A stretch of 64,000 bases of DNA from Alienimonas californiensis (GTDB lineage Bacteria > Planctomycetota > Planctomycetia > Planctomycetales > Planctomycetaceae): the NCBI RefSeq assembly GCF_007743815.1, contig NZ_CP036265.1:1976323-2040322 (forward strand), in the 5' to 3' direction. A model generated the notes under the pieces. That model searched no databases and was not told where the DNA came from. It was given only the letters and a program-made list of their open reading frames with translations. Both the position numbers and the translations under genes were made by a program. Position 1 is the first letter of the stretch; the number at the start of each line of letters is the position of its first letter. Below are positions 54,250 through 62,030 of the stretch, one piece after another.

Positions 54250-55221
54250 ATGATCGATCGCCTGTGGAAACCGTGGTTCGTGCGTCGCCCGGAGCGGTTC
54301 GCCCGCCGGATCTGGACCGCGGTCGCCCCGCCGGCCCCCGGGGTGCGGCCGCTGCGGACCGCCTGGGGGGCGACGATCGCCGCGGACCCGACGAAGGACA
54401 TCGGCCGGAGCGTCCTGACGACCGGGGTGTACGACCTCACGCTGTCCGAAGTCGTGGCCCGGCTGACGCCGCCCGGCGGCCGGGCGATCGACGCCGGGGC
54501 GAACGTGGGCTACGTGTCAGTGCTGGCGGCCCTGTGCGCCGGCCCCGGGGGACGGGTCGACGCCTACGAGCCGCACCCGGACCTCGCCCCTGTCGCGGAG
54601 CGAAACCTCCGCGGGGCCGCGGACGCGGGGCCGCTCGCCCGGGTCGCGGTGCATCCGGTCGCATTGGGGGAGCGGCCGGGCCGGGCGGACCTAATCCTGC
54701 CGGCGGGGTTCGGCGCCAACGACGGTCTCGCCCGGCTCGCGGAGGGGGCGTCCGGGGGTTCCGAGCAGACCGGGGAGCGGCGGGTCTCCGTGGACGTCCG
54801 CCGGCTGGACGACGAGTTGAATGCGGAGGGCGCCGGCGGGGCGGTCGACCTGTTGAAGATCGACGTGGAGGGGCACGAGGCCCCGCTGTTGCGGGGGGCG
54901 GCGGAGGCGCTGGCGGCGGGGCGCATCCGGCACGTGCTGTTCGAGGACCACGCGGTCCACGACGCCGCCGGCAGCGAGGTCACGCGGCTGTTGGAGGAGG
55001 CCGGGTTCACCCTGTTTTCGTTGGGCCGCACGTTTCACGGGCTGCACGTGGAACCGCTGGCGGCGGGACGGCTGGCGAGTTCCTCCGAACCCCCCAACTA
55101 CCTGGCGACCCGCGATCCCGAAGCGGCGCTCGCGGCGCTGCGGCCCCCCGGCTGGCGCGTGCTGGAGCGCCGGTTCCCGGCCCGCCCGGCAGCCCGCGGG
55201 CGGGCAGAGGGACGCCGGTGA
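54250..55221 (+). CDS. FkbM-family methyltransferase
   Basis: A 323-residue FkbM protein: GRAIDAGANVGYVSVLAALC (SAM motif), DAYEPHPDLAPVAERNLRG, PVALGERPGRADLILPAG, VDLLKIDVEGHEAPLLRG. The C-terminal 90 residues add HVLFEDHAVHDAAGSEVTRL and a Pro/Arg-rich end. It is the third FkbM in the cluster, distinct in length from those at 40702 and 49586. ATG 54250 is three bases from the previous stop, and the stop overlaps the acyltransferase GTG by four bases. Confidence 0.9.
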   Translation: MIDRLWKPWFVRRPERFARRIWTAVAPPAPGVRPLRTAWGATIAADPTKDIGRSVLTTGVYDLTLSEVVARLTPPGGRAIDAGANVGYVSVLAALCAGPGGRVDAYEPHPDLAPVAERNLRGAADAGPLARVAVHPVALGERPGRADLILPAGFGANDGLARLAEGASGGSEQTGERRVSVDVRRLDDELNAEGAGGAVDLLKIDVEGHEAPLLRGAAEALAAGRIRHVLFEDHAVHDAAGSEVTRLLEEAGFTLFSLGRTFHGLHVEPLAAGRLASSSEPPNYLATRDPEAALAALRPPGWRVLERRFPARPAARGRAEGRR

Positions 55222-56432
55222 CGGCCGCCGATCTCGCTGGACTCGGCACCCCGCTGCGTCCCGGCGACCCGCCGCCGCCCGCCCCGGGGCGCCCCTGGCC
55301 GCTGCCGGCGGACGCCGAACCGGCCGCCGCCCCGCGGCGCCCGCCGGCGGTGGACAGCCTCACCGCGGTGCGGGGGTTGGCGGCGGTGTGGGTCGTACTG
55401 TTCCACTTCAAAGCCGATCTCCACGCTCTGTTGCCCCTCGACTGGGCGGCCCCGCTGATCGCCCGCGGGCACCTCGCGGTCCCGCTGTTCTTCGTACTCA
55501 GCGGGTACGTGCTAGCGCTGAACTACGCCGCCGCGTTCGGGCGGGGGCTGACGGCGTCCGGGACGAAGGAGTTCCTGCTGCGTCGGTTGATCCGCATCTA
55601 TCCGCTGCACCTCGCCACGCTGCTGGGCACCGCCGTGATGGCGGCGGTCGGCACGCGCCTGGGCGGCACGCCGGACCCGGAAAAGTACGGCCTCGTCGAC
55701 TTCCTGCTGAACCTCGCCCTGGTGCACGCCTGGGTTCCGTTCTACGAGCAGGCCTGGAACTATCCGTCCTGGTCGATCAGCGCCGAGTGGTTCGCCTACC
55801 TGCTGTTTCCCCCGCTGGCCGCGGGGCTGTGGCGGGTCTCGGCGGGGAGTCGGGGGCGGGCGGCGGTCGGCCTCGTCGCGGGGCTGGCGCTGGCGGCGAC
55901 GTTGGCGATCGCCCTGTTCTGGGGCGCGTTCGGGCTGCCGTACGCGATGCCAGCGTCCGTCGTCGGTCCGTTCACCGTGGGGGCGGCCGCGTGGGTGTTT
56001 CAGGCCCGGGCGACGAACCCGTGGCGACCGCCGGGGTGGACGCTGTGGGCGGCGGTTCTGCTGCTGGTCGTCGGCGCCTCCCTGCCGGGCTACCGCCGGG
56101 CCGCGGCGGCGACGCTCATCGCGTCCGTCGGCGTGGTCGTCTTGTTGGGAGCGGCCGGGGACCGCAGCCCGCGGGCGTTCCGGTGGGGGCCGCTGGCGGC
56201 GCTGGGGGAGGCGTCCTACGCCCTGTACCTCACCCACGCGATGGCCCAGAAGGTCCTCTACACCCTGTTGCCGGCGGGGCGCTTCGACGAGTCCGCCCTG
56301 GCGGTGCGGCTGGGGGTCATCGCGGCGTACGTCGCCGTGATCGCCGCCGCGGCGTGGCTGGCGCAGGCGACGATCGAACGCCGGGTCGTGCCGTGGCTGC
56401 GGCGGCGTGCGACCGTGCGACGGCCGGGGTAG
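55218..56432 (+). CDS. acyltransferase 3 (OafA/YrhL-type) membrane protein
   Basis: A 404-residue polytopic acyltransferase. About 45 proline-rich residues precede SLTAVRGLAAVWVVLFHFKA with the conserved R-G-x-A-A and HF pair. Further motifs are HLAVPLFFVLSGYVLALNYA, LIRIYPLHLATLLG, NYPSWSISAEWFAYLLFP and ASYALYLTHAMAQKVLY. It should add acetyl or other acyl groups to the sugar residues from acyl-CoA at the membrane. GTG 55218 overlaps the FkbM stop. It is the last gene of the third operon; the decayed sat fragment lies 170 bases downstream. Confidence 0.92.
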   Translation: MTAADLAGLGTPLRPGDPPPPAPGRPWPLPADAEPAAAPRRPPAVDSLTAVRGLAAVWVVLFHFKADLHALLPLDWAAPLIARGHLAVPLFFVLSGYVLALNYAAAFGRGLTASGTKEFLLRRLIRIYPLHLATLLGTAVMAAVGTRLGGTPDPEKYGLVDFLLNLALVHAWVPFYEQAWNYPSWSISAEWFAYLLFPPLAAGLWRVSAGSRGRAAVGLVAGLALAATLAIALFWGAFGLPYAMPASVVGPFTVGAAAWVFQARATNPWRPPGWTLWAAVLLLVVGASLPGYRRAAAATLIASVGVVVLLGAAGDRSPRAFRWGPLAALGEASYALYLTHAMAQKVLYTLLPAGRFDESALAVRLGVIAAYVAVIAAAAWLAQATIERRVVPWLRRRATVRRPG

Positions 56433-56599
56433 CTTCGGGAGAGCGAGGATTGGCGTAGCCAAACCTCAGGCGACCGCCTGCGACCGGCGAACCCCGATGA
56501 CGAGTGGCCCCAACTGGTTCTCGATCTGCGGAGCGGCAACCTGACGACCGTCGTCGGCAGCGAACCGCCCCGGCCCTACCTCAACGCCGCGGGGCGACT

Positions 56600-56653
56600 G
56601 GTGCGGTCGACGGGCTCGGCGAAACCGCCGTGCGGCGGGATGAGGTCGGCCAT
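56600..56653 (-). pseudogene. sat: isolated 5' fragment of sat (first 18 codons)
   Basis: The reverse frame reads [18 protein letters not shown], then diverges and stops six residues later. It matches the first 18 codons of the intact sat gene (33781-33834) at 50 of 54 bases; the four differences give one amino-acid change (L to F). Both copies have the same orientation. Similarity ends exactly at the ATG. The fragment lies just beyond the polysaccharide cluster and cannot encode an enzyme. Confidence 0.85.
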
Positions 56654-56733
56654 GTCGGCGGGGATCCAGTCTTGGGATCCGTGGCGCGGGAGGGTCGTGG
56701 ACGGCCGCCGTCGCTTCAAGGCGACCGCGGAGA

Positions 56734-56739
56734 TAGGCT
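56734..56739 (+). promoter_or_regulatory. possible -10 element (TAGGCT) implying a leaderless transcript
   Basis: TAGGCT ends 6 bases before GTG 56746. As at 29851, transcription would start at about the first codon. Confidence 0.4.
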
Positions 56740-56745
56740 TGGCGG

Positions 56746-57090
56746 GTGAACTGGTTATTCCCCCTCACGAACGGCCTCGGCGGGCTCCTCCTGTGCGCGG
56801 TCGCGGCGTGGCTGGCGGCGAACGGCTTGCGGCAGATCCGGTGGGGGGCCCGCGGCTCCCGATGGGCGGTCGCGGCCGGGGTGTGCGTGGCGACGTCCGC
56901 GGCGATTTCGTTGGCGTTCCAGGTTCCGGGCGTGTGGGAACGGGTCGCCCAAAGCGCGTTCTTGCGTGAGGACGGGACTTATTCCCCGTGGATGAACGTC
57001 ACGTTCGCCGTGCTCCCCGCCGCCGCGGCGTGGGCGGCGCTGGCGGCGTCGTGGCGGGCGTTCGGGGTCAGGGCGGGGGAGCGGCGATGA
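56746..57090 (+). CDS. small membrane protein, function unknown
   Basis: A 114-residue protein with three hydrophobic helices (LGGLLLCAVAAWLAANGLR; WAVAAGVCVATSAAISLAF; VTFAVLPAAAAWAALAASW). GTG 56746 is preferred since it opens the first helix and is preceded by TAGGCT. It overlaps the next gene by four bases (ATGA), so the two small membrane proteins are a coupled pair. No family recognised. Confidence 0.55.
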   Translation: MNWLFPLTNGLGGLLLCAVAAWLAANGLRQIRWGARGSRWAVAAGVCVATSAAISLAFQVPGVWERVAQSAFLREDGTYSPWMNVTFAVLPAAAAWAALAASWRAFGVRAGERR

Positions 57091-57419
57091 ACGACGACGG
57101 AAATCTCGCTGCCGTTCTGTCCGCTGCCGCGGTCGGGCTGCCGTGGGCGATCCTGCTAGCGGTGGCCGCGGCCGAGCGGCGCCCCGGACGGGGCTGGGTT
57201 GCCGCGGGGGCGGCATGCCTGCTGCTGTTATCCGGCGCGCAGGCCGCGCACTTCGCCCAGGAGTGGTCCGGCGTCCGGGGATACCTAAACCGGCAGTTCG
57301 GATGGGCGGTCGTGCTGGCGTTCCTCCCGCTGCAGGTCACGGGGTGGGGGCTACTGACCGTCGGCCTGCGGGCCGTGTGGCGGGCGGCGGAGCCGGGAAC
57401 CGACCGCGTCGGTCCGTAG
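57087..57419 (+). CDS. small membrane protein, function unknown
   Basis: A 110-residue protein with three hydrophobic helices (AAVGLPWAILLAVAAA; GWVAAGAACLLLLSGAQAA; FGWAVVLAFLPLQVTGWGLL). It is coupled to the upstream gene by a four-base overlap. The HFAQEWSGVRGYLNRQF segment between helices two and three is polar. It ends nine bases from the convergent YflT gene. No family recognised. Confidence 0.55.
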   Translation: MNDDGNLAAVLSAAAVGLPWAILLAVAAAERRPGRGWVAAGAACLLLLSGAQAAHFAQEWSGVRGYLNRQFGWAVVLAFLPLQVTGWGLLTVGLRAVWRAAEPGTDRVGP

Positions 57420-57427
57420 CGGCTCGC

Positions 57428-57955
57428 TCAGGCCGTCATGCCGCTCAGCACGCGTTCCGCCTCGTCGGCGTGGCCGGCGTCGATCAGGACGTCGTAGGTC
57501 TCCGCCCGCATGGCGCCGACGCTGGTGAAGTCCCGCTTGCCGCCGGTCATGGCGTAGCCGATCAGGGAGAAGATCGCGCCGAAGACCGAGCCGATCGCCG
57601 TGGCCCACAGGATCAGCTCCCAGTTGAAGCCTTCCCGGACCAGCACGCCGTCCACTTCCTCCACCGCCGGAAAGAACAGGGCCAGCAGCAGACCGATGAA
57701 CAGCCCCGTCATCGCCCCGCTGGCCAACCCGTTCAGAAAGGCCCGGCCCCAGTTCAATCGGCCGGTGACCTGCTCCACGAACTTCAGCCCGCGGCCGACG
57801 ATCGTGACGTGTTCGACGGGGAACTTCTCGTCGGACAGATAGTCCACCGCCTTCTGGGCGGCGGCGTAGTCCGCGTAACTGCCCACGACCCGCTGCGGGT
57901 TGGCGGGGGCCGGGGCGGTGGCGAGGTTCGACCGGGCGGGGACGCCTGTGCTCAT
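57428..57955 (-). CDS. YflT-domain (general stress 17M-like) membrane protein
   Basis: A 175-residue protein. The N-terminal YflT-type domain reads RVVGSYADYAAAQKAVDYLS, PVEHVTIVGRGLKFVEQVTG, followed by a two-helix membrane hairpin with glycines (GRAFLNGLASGAMTGLFIGL; LILWATAIGSVFGAIFSLIG). The C-terminal YDVLIDAGHADEAERVL repeats the domain's helix. Relatives are induced by heat and salt stress in Bacillus. ATG 57955 is 41 bases after TAGGCT (57997-58002, reverse strand). Confidence 0.8.
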   Translation of the reverse strand: MSTGVPARSNLATAPAPANPQRVVGSYADYAAAQKAVDYLSDEKFPVEHVTIVGRGLKFVEQVTGRLNWGRAFLNGLASGAMTGLFIGLLLALFFPAVEEVDGVLVREGFNWELILWATAIGSVFGAIFSLIGYAMTGGKRDFTSVGAMRAETYDVLIDAGHADEAERVLSGMTA

Positions 57956-57996
57956 CGGGGCGGGGACGGTTCTGAAGGAAGGAACGACGGCCCCGC

Positions 57997-58002
57997 AGCC
58001 TA
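57997..58002 (-). promoter_or_regulatory. possible -10 element (TAGGCT) for the YflT gene
   Basis: TAGGCT on the reverse strand, 41 bases before ATG 57955; the following gctgcggggcc context recurs before the SGNH gene at 62810. Confidence 0.4.
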
Positions 58003-58112
58003 GGAACGCACGCCGCCCGCGGCCTCGGGGGAACTTCCCGTCGGGGCCGCGGGCGGATTCGGTGGCTCTTCAATCGCACGGGGGGCTGACGCCCCCGCGC
58101 TCGCCTCGGCGC

Positions 58113-58544
58113 CTAGGCGCTGAAGCTGGACCCGCAGCCGCAGGTGTTGCGGGCGTTGGGGTTCTCGAAGGTGAAGCCGCGCTTCTCGACGCCGGCGTAG
58201 AAGTCGATCACGGTGCCGTCCAGGTGCGGGCCGCACTTGTAGGGGACGGCGACGACCTGGCCGTGCTGGGCGAAGACCTCGTCCTTGGACTCGTCGACGC
58301 TGTCGTCGAAGCCGAGGGCGTAGGAGAACCCGCTGCACCCGCCGCCGGACACGCCGACCCGCAGCACGCTGCCTTCGGGCAGGGCCTGCTCGGCGATGAC
58401 GCGGCGGACTTCGGCGACGGCGGCTTCGGTGACGGTCACGCAGCCTTCGGTCGGCAGATCGGCGACGTCCGGAACGCCGGCGGGCGTCGTCTGGGGAACG
58501 GCGGCTTCGCCGGTGACGGGGGGAGCTTCGGCGGTGGCGGGCAT
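58113..58544 (-). CDS. IscA/ErpA/HesB-type iron-sulfur carrier
   Basis: A 143-residue A-type Fe-S carrier, delivering clusters to target proteins. The three family cysteines are present: C70 (GGCSGF), C135 and C137 (CGC). [20 protein letters not shown] and [20 protein letters not shown] are typical. A 34-residue N-terminal extension is alanine/proline-rich. An additional cysteine occurs at [10 protein letters not shown] (C104), where relatives usually have another residue. ATG 58544 lies 44 bases after TAGACT (58589-58594, reverse strand). Confidence 0.9.
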   Translation of the reverse strand: MPATAEAPPVTGEAAVPQTTPAGVPDVADLPTEGCVTVTEAAVAEVRRVIAEQALPEGSVLRVGVSGGGCSGFSYALGFDDSVDESKDEVFAQHGQVVAVPYKCGPHLDGTVIDFYAGVEKRGFTFENPNARNTCGCGSSFSA

Positions 58545-58588
58545 CGGGGTCCGGGTCAGCGAGGGCTGAAGTGGGATCAGGGTCGGTT

Positions 58589-58594
58589 AGTCTA
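58589..58594 (-). promoter_or_regulatory. possible -10 element (TAGACT) for the Fe-S carrier
   Basis: On the reverse strand TAGACT is 44 bases before ATG 58544. The same site reads TAGTCT on the forward strand (58588-58593), about 105 bases before the exonuclease start, so it could be bidirectional. Confidence 0.35.
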
Positions 58595-58697
58595 GGGCCC
58601 GGCCCGGCCGACGGAAAGGCGCCTCCCGTCCCGGCCGGCCGTCGGGCGTTCGCCGCCCGCCCGTTCGTCGTCGCGTCCGCTTGTCGAAAGCTCCCCC

Positions 58698-59726
58698 GTG
58701 CTGTTCCCCGAGACCGTCTCCAAGCTGTCGGACCTCACGCCGGGGGCGACCGCCGACGTGTTCGCCCTGCTCTCCTCCAAAAAACAGGACGTCACGAAAA
58801 CCGGCAAGCCGTTCTATAAATGCACCTTCCGGGACGCCGCCCGGGAGGCCTCGGTAATGGTCTGGAGCGACTCCGGCCACTTCGCCGACTGCGAGGCGAA
58901 CTGGAAGAAGGGAACGTTCTACAAGCTCCGCGGCACCTATGAGGAAGGCAATTACGGTCCTCAACTGAGCCTCGACAAGATCCGCCCCGTCCTGCCGGCG
59001 GACGCGGACGCCGGCTTTGACGAGGCGGACTTCTTCGAGACCAGCCGCTTCGACGCGGACAAGATGTTTCGGGCCCTGACGACCCTGTGCGAGGAGAAGA
59101 TCGAGAGCGCCCCGCTGCGGGCGGTCGTGTTCAAGATCCTGAACGACCGGGCCGAGGCGTTCAAAAAATGGCCGGCGGCCAGCCGCAATCATCACGCCTT
59201 TGCTGGCGGATTGTTGGAGCACACCCTCAGCGTGGTGCGGACGACCGTCTGGCTGTGCGAAAAATACGCCGGCCTGTACCCGAACCTCGCCCCGCCGCTG
59301 TGTACGGACGCCGCGATCGCCGGGGCCACGCTGCACGACGTGGGCAAGCTGGAAGAGCTCGACGGTTCCCCCGCCGGGGCGGACTACACGCCGACCGGCC
59401 GGTTGCTGGGGCACATTCTCATCGGCCGGGACTGGCTGCGGGAGGCCGCCGCCTGGCAGGCCGACCAGCCCGCCGGGCCGGTGGACGCGGAGTTATTACT
59501 AAGGACGGAACATATCGTGGTGTCGCATCACGGGATTCGGGAGTTCGGCAGCCCCGCCGAGCCGCACACCCCCGAAGCCCTGATCGTGCAGCACGCGGAC
59601 GACCTGGACGCGAAATTCTCGATGCTCGCCGACAGTCTGACGCAGGCGACCGGCGAGGGATCGTTCACGCCGTTCAGCAAGACGTTCGGCAAACCGATCT
59701 TCCGCGGGCTGTCGGGCACGGCCTAA
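58698..59726 (+). CDS. OB-fold plus HD-domain 3'-5' exonuclease (YhaM-like)
   Basis: A 342-residue protein. The N-terminal 100 residues are an OB-fold nucleic-acid-binding domain (ATADVFALLSSKKQDVTKTG, YKLRGTYEEGNYGPQLSLDK). The C-terminal HD domain has NHHAFAGGLLEHTLSVV, LHDVGKLEELDG and HHGIREFGSPAEPHTPEAL, the usual metal-binding His/Asp set. YhaM-type enzymes degrade RNA or single-stranded DNA from the 3' end. GTG 58698 (LFPETVSKL) matches the expected N-terminus. It is nine bases from dapF, so they are co-transcribed. Confidence 0.88.
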   Translation: MLFPETVSKLSDLTPGATADVFALLSSKKQDVTKTGKPFYKCTFRDAAREASVMVWSDSGHFADCEANWKKGTFYKLRGTYEEGNYGPQLSLDKIRPVLPADADAGFDEADFFETSRFDADKMFRALTTLCEEKIESAPLRAVVFKILNDRAEAFKKWPAASRNHHAFAGGLLEHTLSVVRTTVWLCEKYAGLYPNLAPPLCTDAAIAGATLHDVGKLEELDGSPAGADYTPTGRLLGHILIGRDWLREAAAWQADQPAGPVDAELLLRTEHIVVSHHGIREFGSPAEPHTPEALIVQHADDLDAKFSMLADSLTQATGEGSFTPFSKTFGKPIFRGLSGTA

Positions 59727-59735
59727 GTCGGGTCG

Positions 59736-60641
59736 GTGCGCTCGCTCTCCTCAACGCCGTCCTCCCTCGCGACCGCCCCGCCCGTGCACGCCTCGTCCCC
59801 CGTTTCCCTCTGGCACGGGGTCGCCCTCTGGCACGGGGCCGGCAACACGTTCGCCCTACACGACGGCCTCGGCGGGGAGCCGGCGCCGAACCCGGCGGCG
59901 GTGTGTACAGAAACCGGCGTCGACGGGTTCGTCGCGCTGACGCCGCCGCGGACGCCCGGGGCGGCGGCGAGCCTCGCCTTCTTCAACCCCGACGGCGCCC
60001 CCGCCGACGCCTGCGGCAACGGACTCCGCTGTGCCGCGGCCTGCCTCGATCCGCACGGAACCCGCGGCACGATCACCTTCGACACCCCCGCCGGCCTTCG
60101 CACCGCGACGGCGCTCGCCGGCCGGGGGGGCGTCGTCCAGGTACGGGTTTCCATGGGCAAACCACGGTTCCGCCCCCCGCCGGACGACCCGCTGGCCTTC
60201 GCGGAGTTCCTGCCGAACCAGGCATCCACCGGCGACTCCGGCCGCCCCGGGCTGGGGACGTTCGGTCCGCCGATTCGGGTGGACCTCGGCAATCCGCACG
60301 CCGTCTTCCTGGTGGACGAAGCGCCGGGGGACGCCCTCGTCGGCGCGCTCGGCCCGGCGCTGCAATCGCACCCGCTGTTTGCGGCCGGCGGCGGGGTGAA
60401 CGTCGGGTTCGCCTTCGTCCACCGGCCGGACGCGATCACGCTGCGGGTGTTTGAACGCGGCGTGGGGGAGACGGCCTCCTGCGGGAGCGGCGCCTGCGCG
60501 GCGGTCGCGGCGGCGATCGCGGTGCGGCGCTGCGTGCGGCAGGTGATCGTCGCCGCCCCGGGCGGAGAGCTGACGGTTGACTGGCCGGCGGGCGGCGAGA
60601 TGTTCCTCACCGGCCCCGCCGCCCCGCTGCCGCTCGGGTAA
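59736..60641 (+). CDS. dapF: diaminopimelate epimerase
   Basis: A 301-residue DapF, converting LL- to meso-diaminopimelate for lysine and peptidoglycan synthesis. The two catalytic cysteines are C93 in ACGNGLRC and C249 in SCGSGACAA. HGAGNTFALHDG is the family N-terminus (elsewhere HGLGNDF), and DLGNPHAVFLV and VGFAFVHRPDAITLRVFERG are conserved. GTG 59736 gives a 27-residue N-terminal extension; a downstream start close to LWHGAGN is possible. Planctomycete peptidoglycan is now well established, so the gene makes sense here. Second gene of the operon. Confidence 0.93.
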   Translation: MRSLSSTPSSLATAPPVHASSPVSLWHGVALWHGAGNTFALHDGLGGEPAPNPAAVCTETGVDGFVALTPPRTPGAAASLAFFNPDGAPADACGNGLRCAAACLDPHGTRGTITFDTPAGLRTATALAGRGGVVQVRVSMGKPRFRPPPDDPLAFAEFLPNQASTGDSGRPGLGTFGPPIRVDLGNPHAVFLVDEAPGDALVGALGPALQSHPLFAAGGGVNVGFAFVHRPDAITLRVFERGVGETASCGSGACAAVAAAIAVRRCVRQVIVAAPGGELTVDWPAGGEMFLTGPAAPLPLG

Positions 60642-60754
60642 GCCCGCTGCCGCCCGGGCGAAACGCAGGGCGGTTCCCCGGTGACGCTCGGGGGGCCGGT
60701 TTGAGAACTTCGTGAACGGCGCCGGTCGCGGTGGGTCCGGCGGGGTTCGCCGCC

Positions 60755-60760
60755 TACGCT
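60755..60760 (+). promoter_or_regulatory. possible -10 element (TACGCT) for the LOG-like gene
   Basis: TACGCT is 44 bases before GTG 60805. No -35 box was recognised. Confidence 0.35.
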
Positions 60761-60804
60761 GCCGTCCCGACAGGAACCCGCAGAGTCGAACAGGAGCCCC
60801 CGCC

Positions 60805-61986
60805 GTGGCCGACGCCCCCCGCCGCCCGAAGTCCGACGAGCCGGACGCGAAACCGAAGCACGCCGGCCCCGCCGCGGACGCCAAACTGTCCGGCAAGCCG
60901 AAGTCTCCCCCCCGCCGCCGCGGCCGGGCGGACGACGCCGAAAGCGAACCGCTGCCGCTGGAGCCGGACGAGACCGTCCCGGACCACATCTTCGCCGAGC
61001 AGAGCGAACTGGTCGACTCGATCAAGCGGACCGCGGACAAGCTGCTCGCCGACGGGGCCACGCGGGGCGACCTGAAGATTCTGGAGCGGACCCTGAAGGA
61101 GCTGCGATACGCCTTCAAGATGTTCACCCCCTACCGCAAACAGCGGAAGGTGTCGGTGTTCGGCAGCGCCCGCACCGCGGAGGTCGCCCCGGAGTACGCC
61201 CACGCCGAGAAGTTCGGCCGCCGCATGGCCGAGGAAGGCTGGATGGTCCTCACCGGGGCCGGCGGGGGCATCATGGAGGCCGCCCACGTCGGCGCCGGCC
61301 GCGAAATGAGCATGGGCGTCAACATTTTATTGCCGTTCGAGCAGCACGCGAACCGCATTATCGACGGCGACCCCAAGCTGGCGAACCTGAAGTACTTCTT
61401 CACGCGGAAGCTCCTGTTCGTCAAGGAGGTGCACGGCATCGTCACCTTCCCCGGCGGGTTCGGCACCCAGGACGAGGCATTCGAGACCCTCACGCTGGTG
61501 CAGACCGGCAAGCGGGACCTCATGCCGCTGGTCTGGGTCGACGAACCGGACGGTAATTACTGGGGCCACTGGCAGCAGTTCGTGAACGACGAACTGCTGG
61601 AAAAGGGCCTGATCTCCCCGGAGGACACGTCGCTCTACAAGATCACGACGGACGTCGAGGAAGCCGTAGAGGAGGTTCTGAACTTCTACAGCGTCTATAA
61701 CTCTATGCGGTACGTCCGCGGGAAGCTCGTACTCCGGCTGCACGCCGCCCCGGACGATCAGATGCTGGAACGGATCAACGACGAATTCAACGACATCTGC
61801 GCCAGCGGAAAAATTACCTGCTGCGGCGCCCACCAGCAGGAGGCGGACGACGATCACCTCGAGGATCTCCCGCGGCTGCGGCTGGACTTCAACCGCCGCT
61901 CCGCCGGCCGCCTGCGGCAACTCGTCAACCTGCTGAACCGCGAACTCGCCGACGCCCCGAACCGCGTCGAGGCGTCGAAACGGTGA
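60805..61986 (+). CDS. LOG-family Rossmann-fold protein (TIGR00730-like)
   Basis: A 393-residue protein. The core is a lysine-decarboxylase-like/LOG domain: [40 protein letters not shown] and the signature [20 protein letters not shown] at about 215-235, the P-G-G-x-G-T-x-x-E motif. LOG enzymes are cytokinin-riboside 5'-monophosphate phosphoribohydrolases, releasing a base from a nucleotide; the bacterial substrate is uncertain. A 110-residue polar N-terminal part and a 130-residue C-terminal extension exceed the family norm. GTG 60805 was chosen over 60712 as it follows TACGCT. Confidence 0.85.
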   Translation: MADAPRRPKSDEPDAKPKHAGPAADAKLSGKPKSPPRRRGRADDAESEPLPLEPDETVPDHIFAEQSELVDSIKRTADKLLADGATRGDLKILERTLKELRYAFKMFTPYRKQRKVSVFGSARTAEVAPEYAHAEKFGRRMAEEGWMVLTGAGGGIMEAAHVGAGREMSMGVNILLPFEQHANRIIDGDPKLANLKYFFTRKLLFVKEVHGIVTFPGGFGTQDEAFETLTLVQTGKRDLMPLVWVDEPDGNYWGHWQQFVNDELLEKGLISPEDTSLYKITTDVEEAVEEVLNFYSVYNSMRYVRGKLVLRLHAAPDDQMLERINDEFNDICASGKITCCGAHQQEADDDHLEDLPRLRLDFNRRSAGRLRQLVNLLNRELADAPNRVEASKR

Positions 61987-61990
61987 ACGT

Positions 61991-62025
61991 CAGCGTCCCG
62001 GACGCTTGAAGCGTCCGGGACGCTG
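61991..62025. terminator. bidirectional terminator hairpin
   Basis: A 17-base perfect stem (cagcgtcccggacgctt and its complement) closing on a single base, four bases from the stop of the LOG-like gene and six from the stop of the convergent SGNH gene. No T-run follows. Confidence 0.75.
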
Positions 62026-62030
62026 GGCGA

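Larger units (their letters stand above)
56433..56745. other. junction region at the cluster's right boundary
   Basis: These 313 bases hold the sat fragment at 56600-56653 and no complete gene. On the forward strand, 56494-56600 reads as protein-like sequence (EWPQLVLDLRSGNLTTVVGS, then RPYLNAAGRLV) leading straight into the fragment, so it may be the truncated end of another gene. TAGGCT at 56734-56739 is the putative promoter of the next gene. Confidence 0.5.

Noticed and set aside
60712-60804. Longer start for the LOG-like gene at 60712
   Set aside because: It would put the TACGCT promoter-like element inside the coding region and adds a low-complexity Arg/Gly-rich N-terminus.
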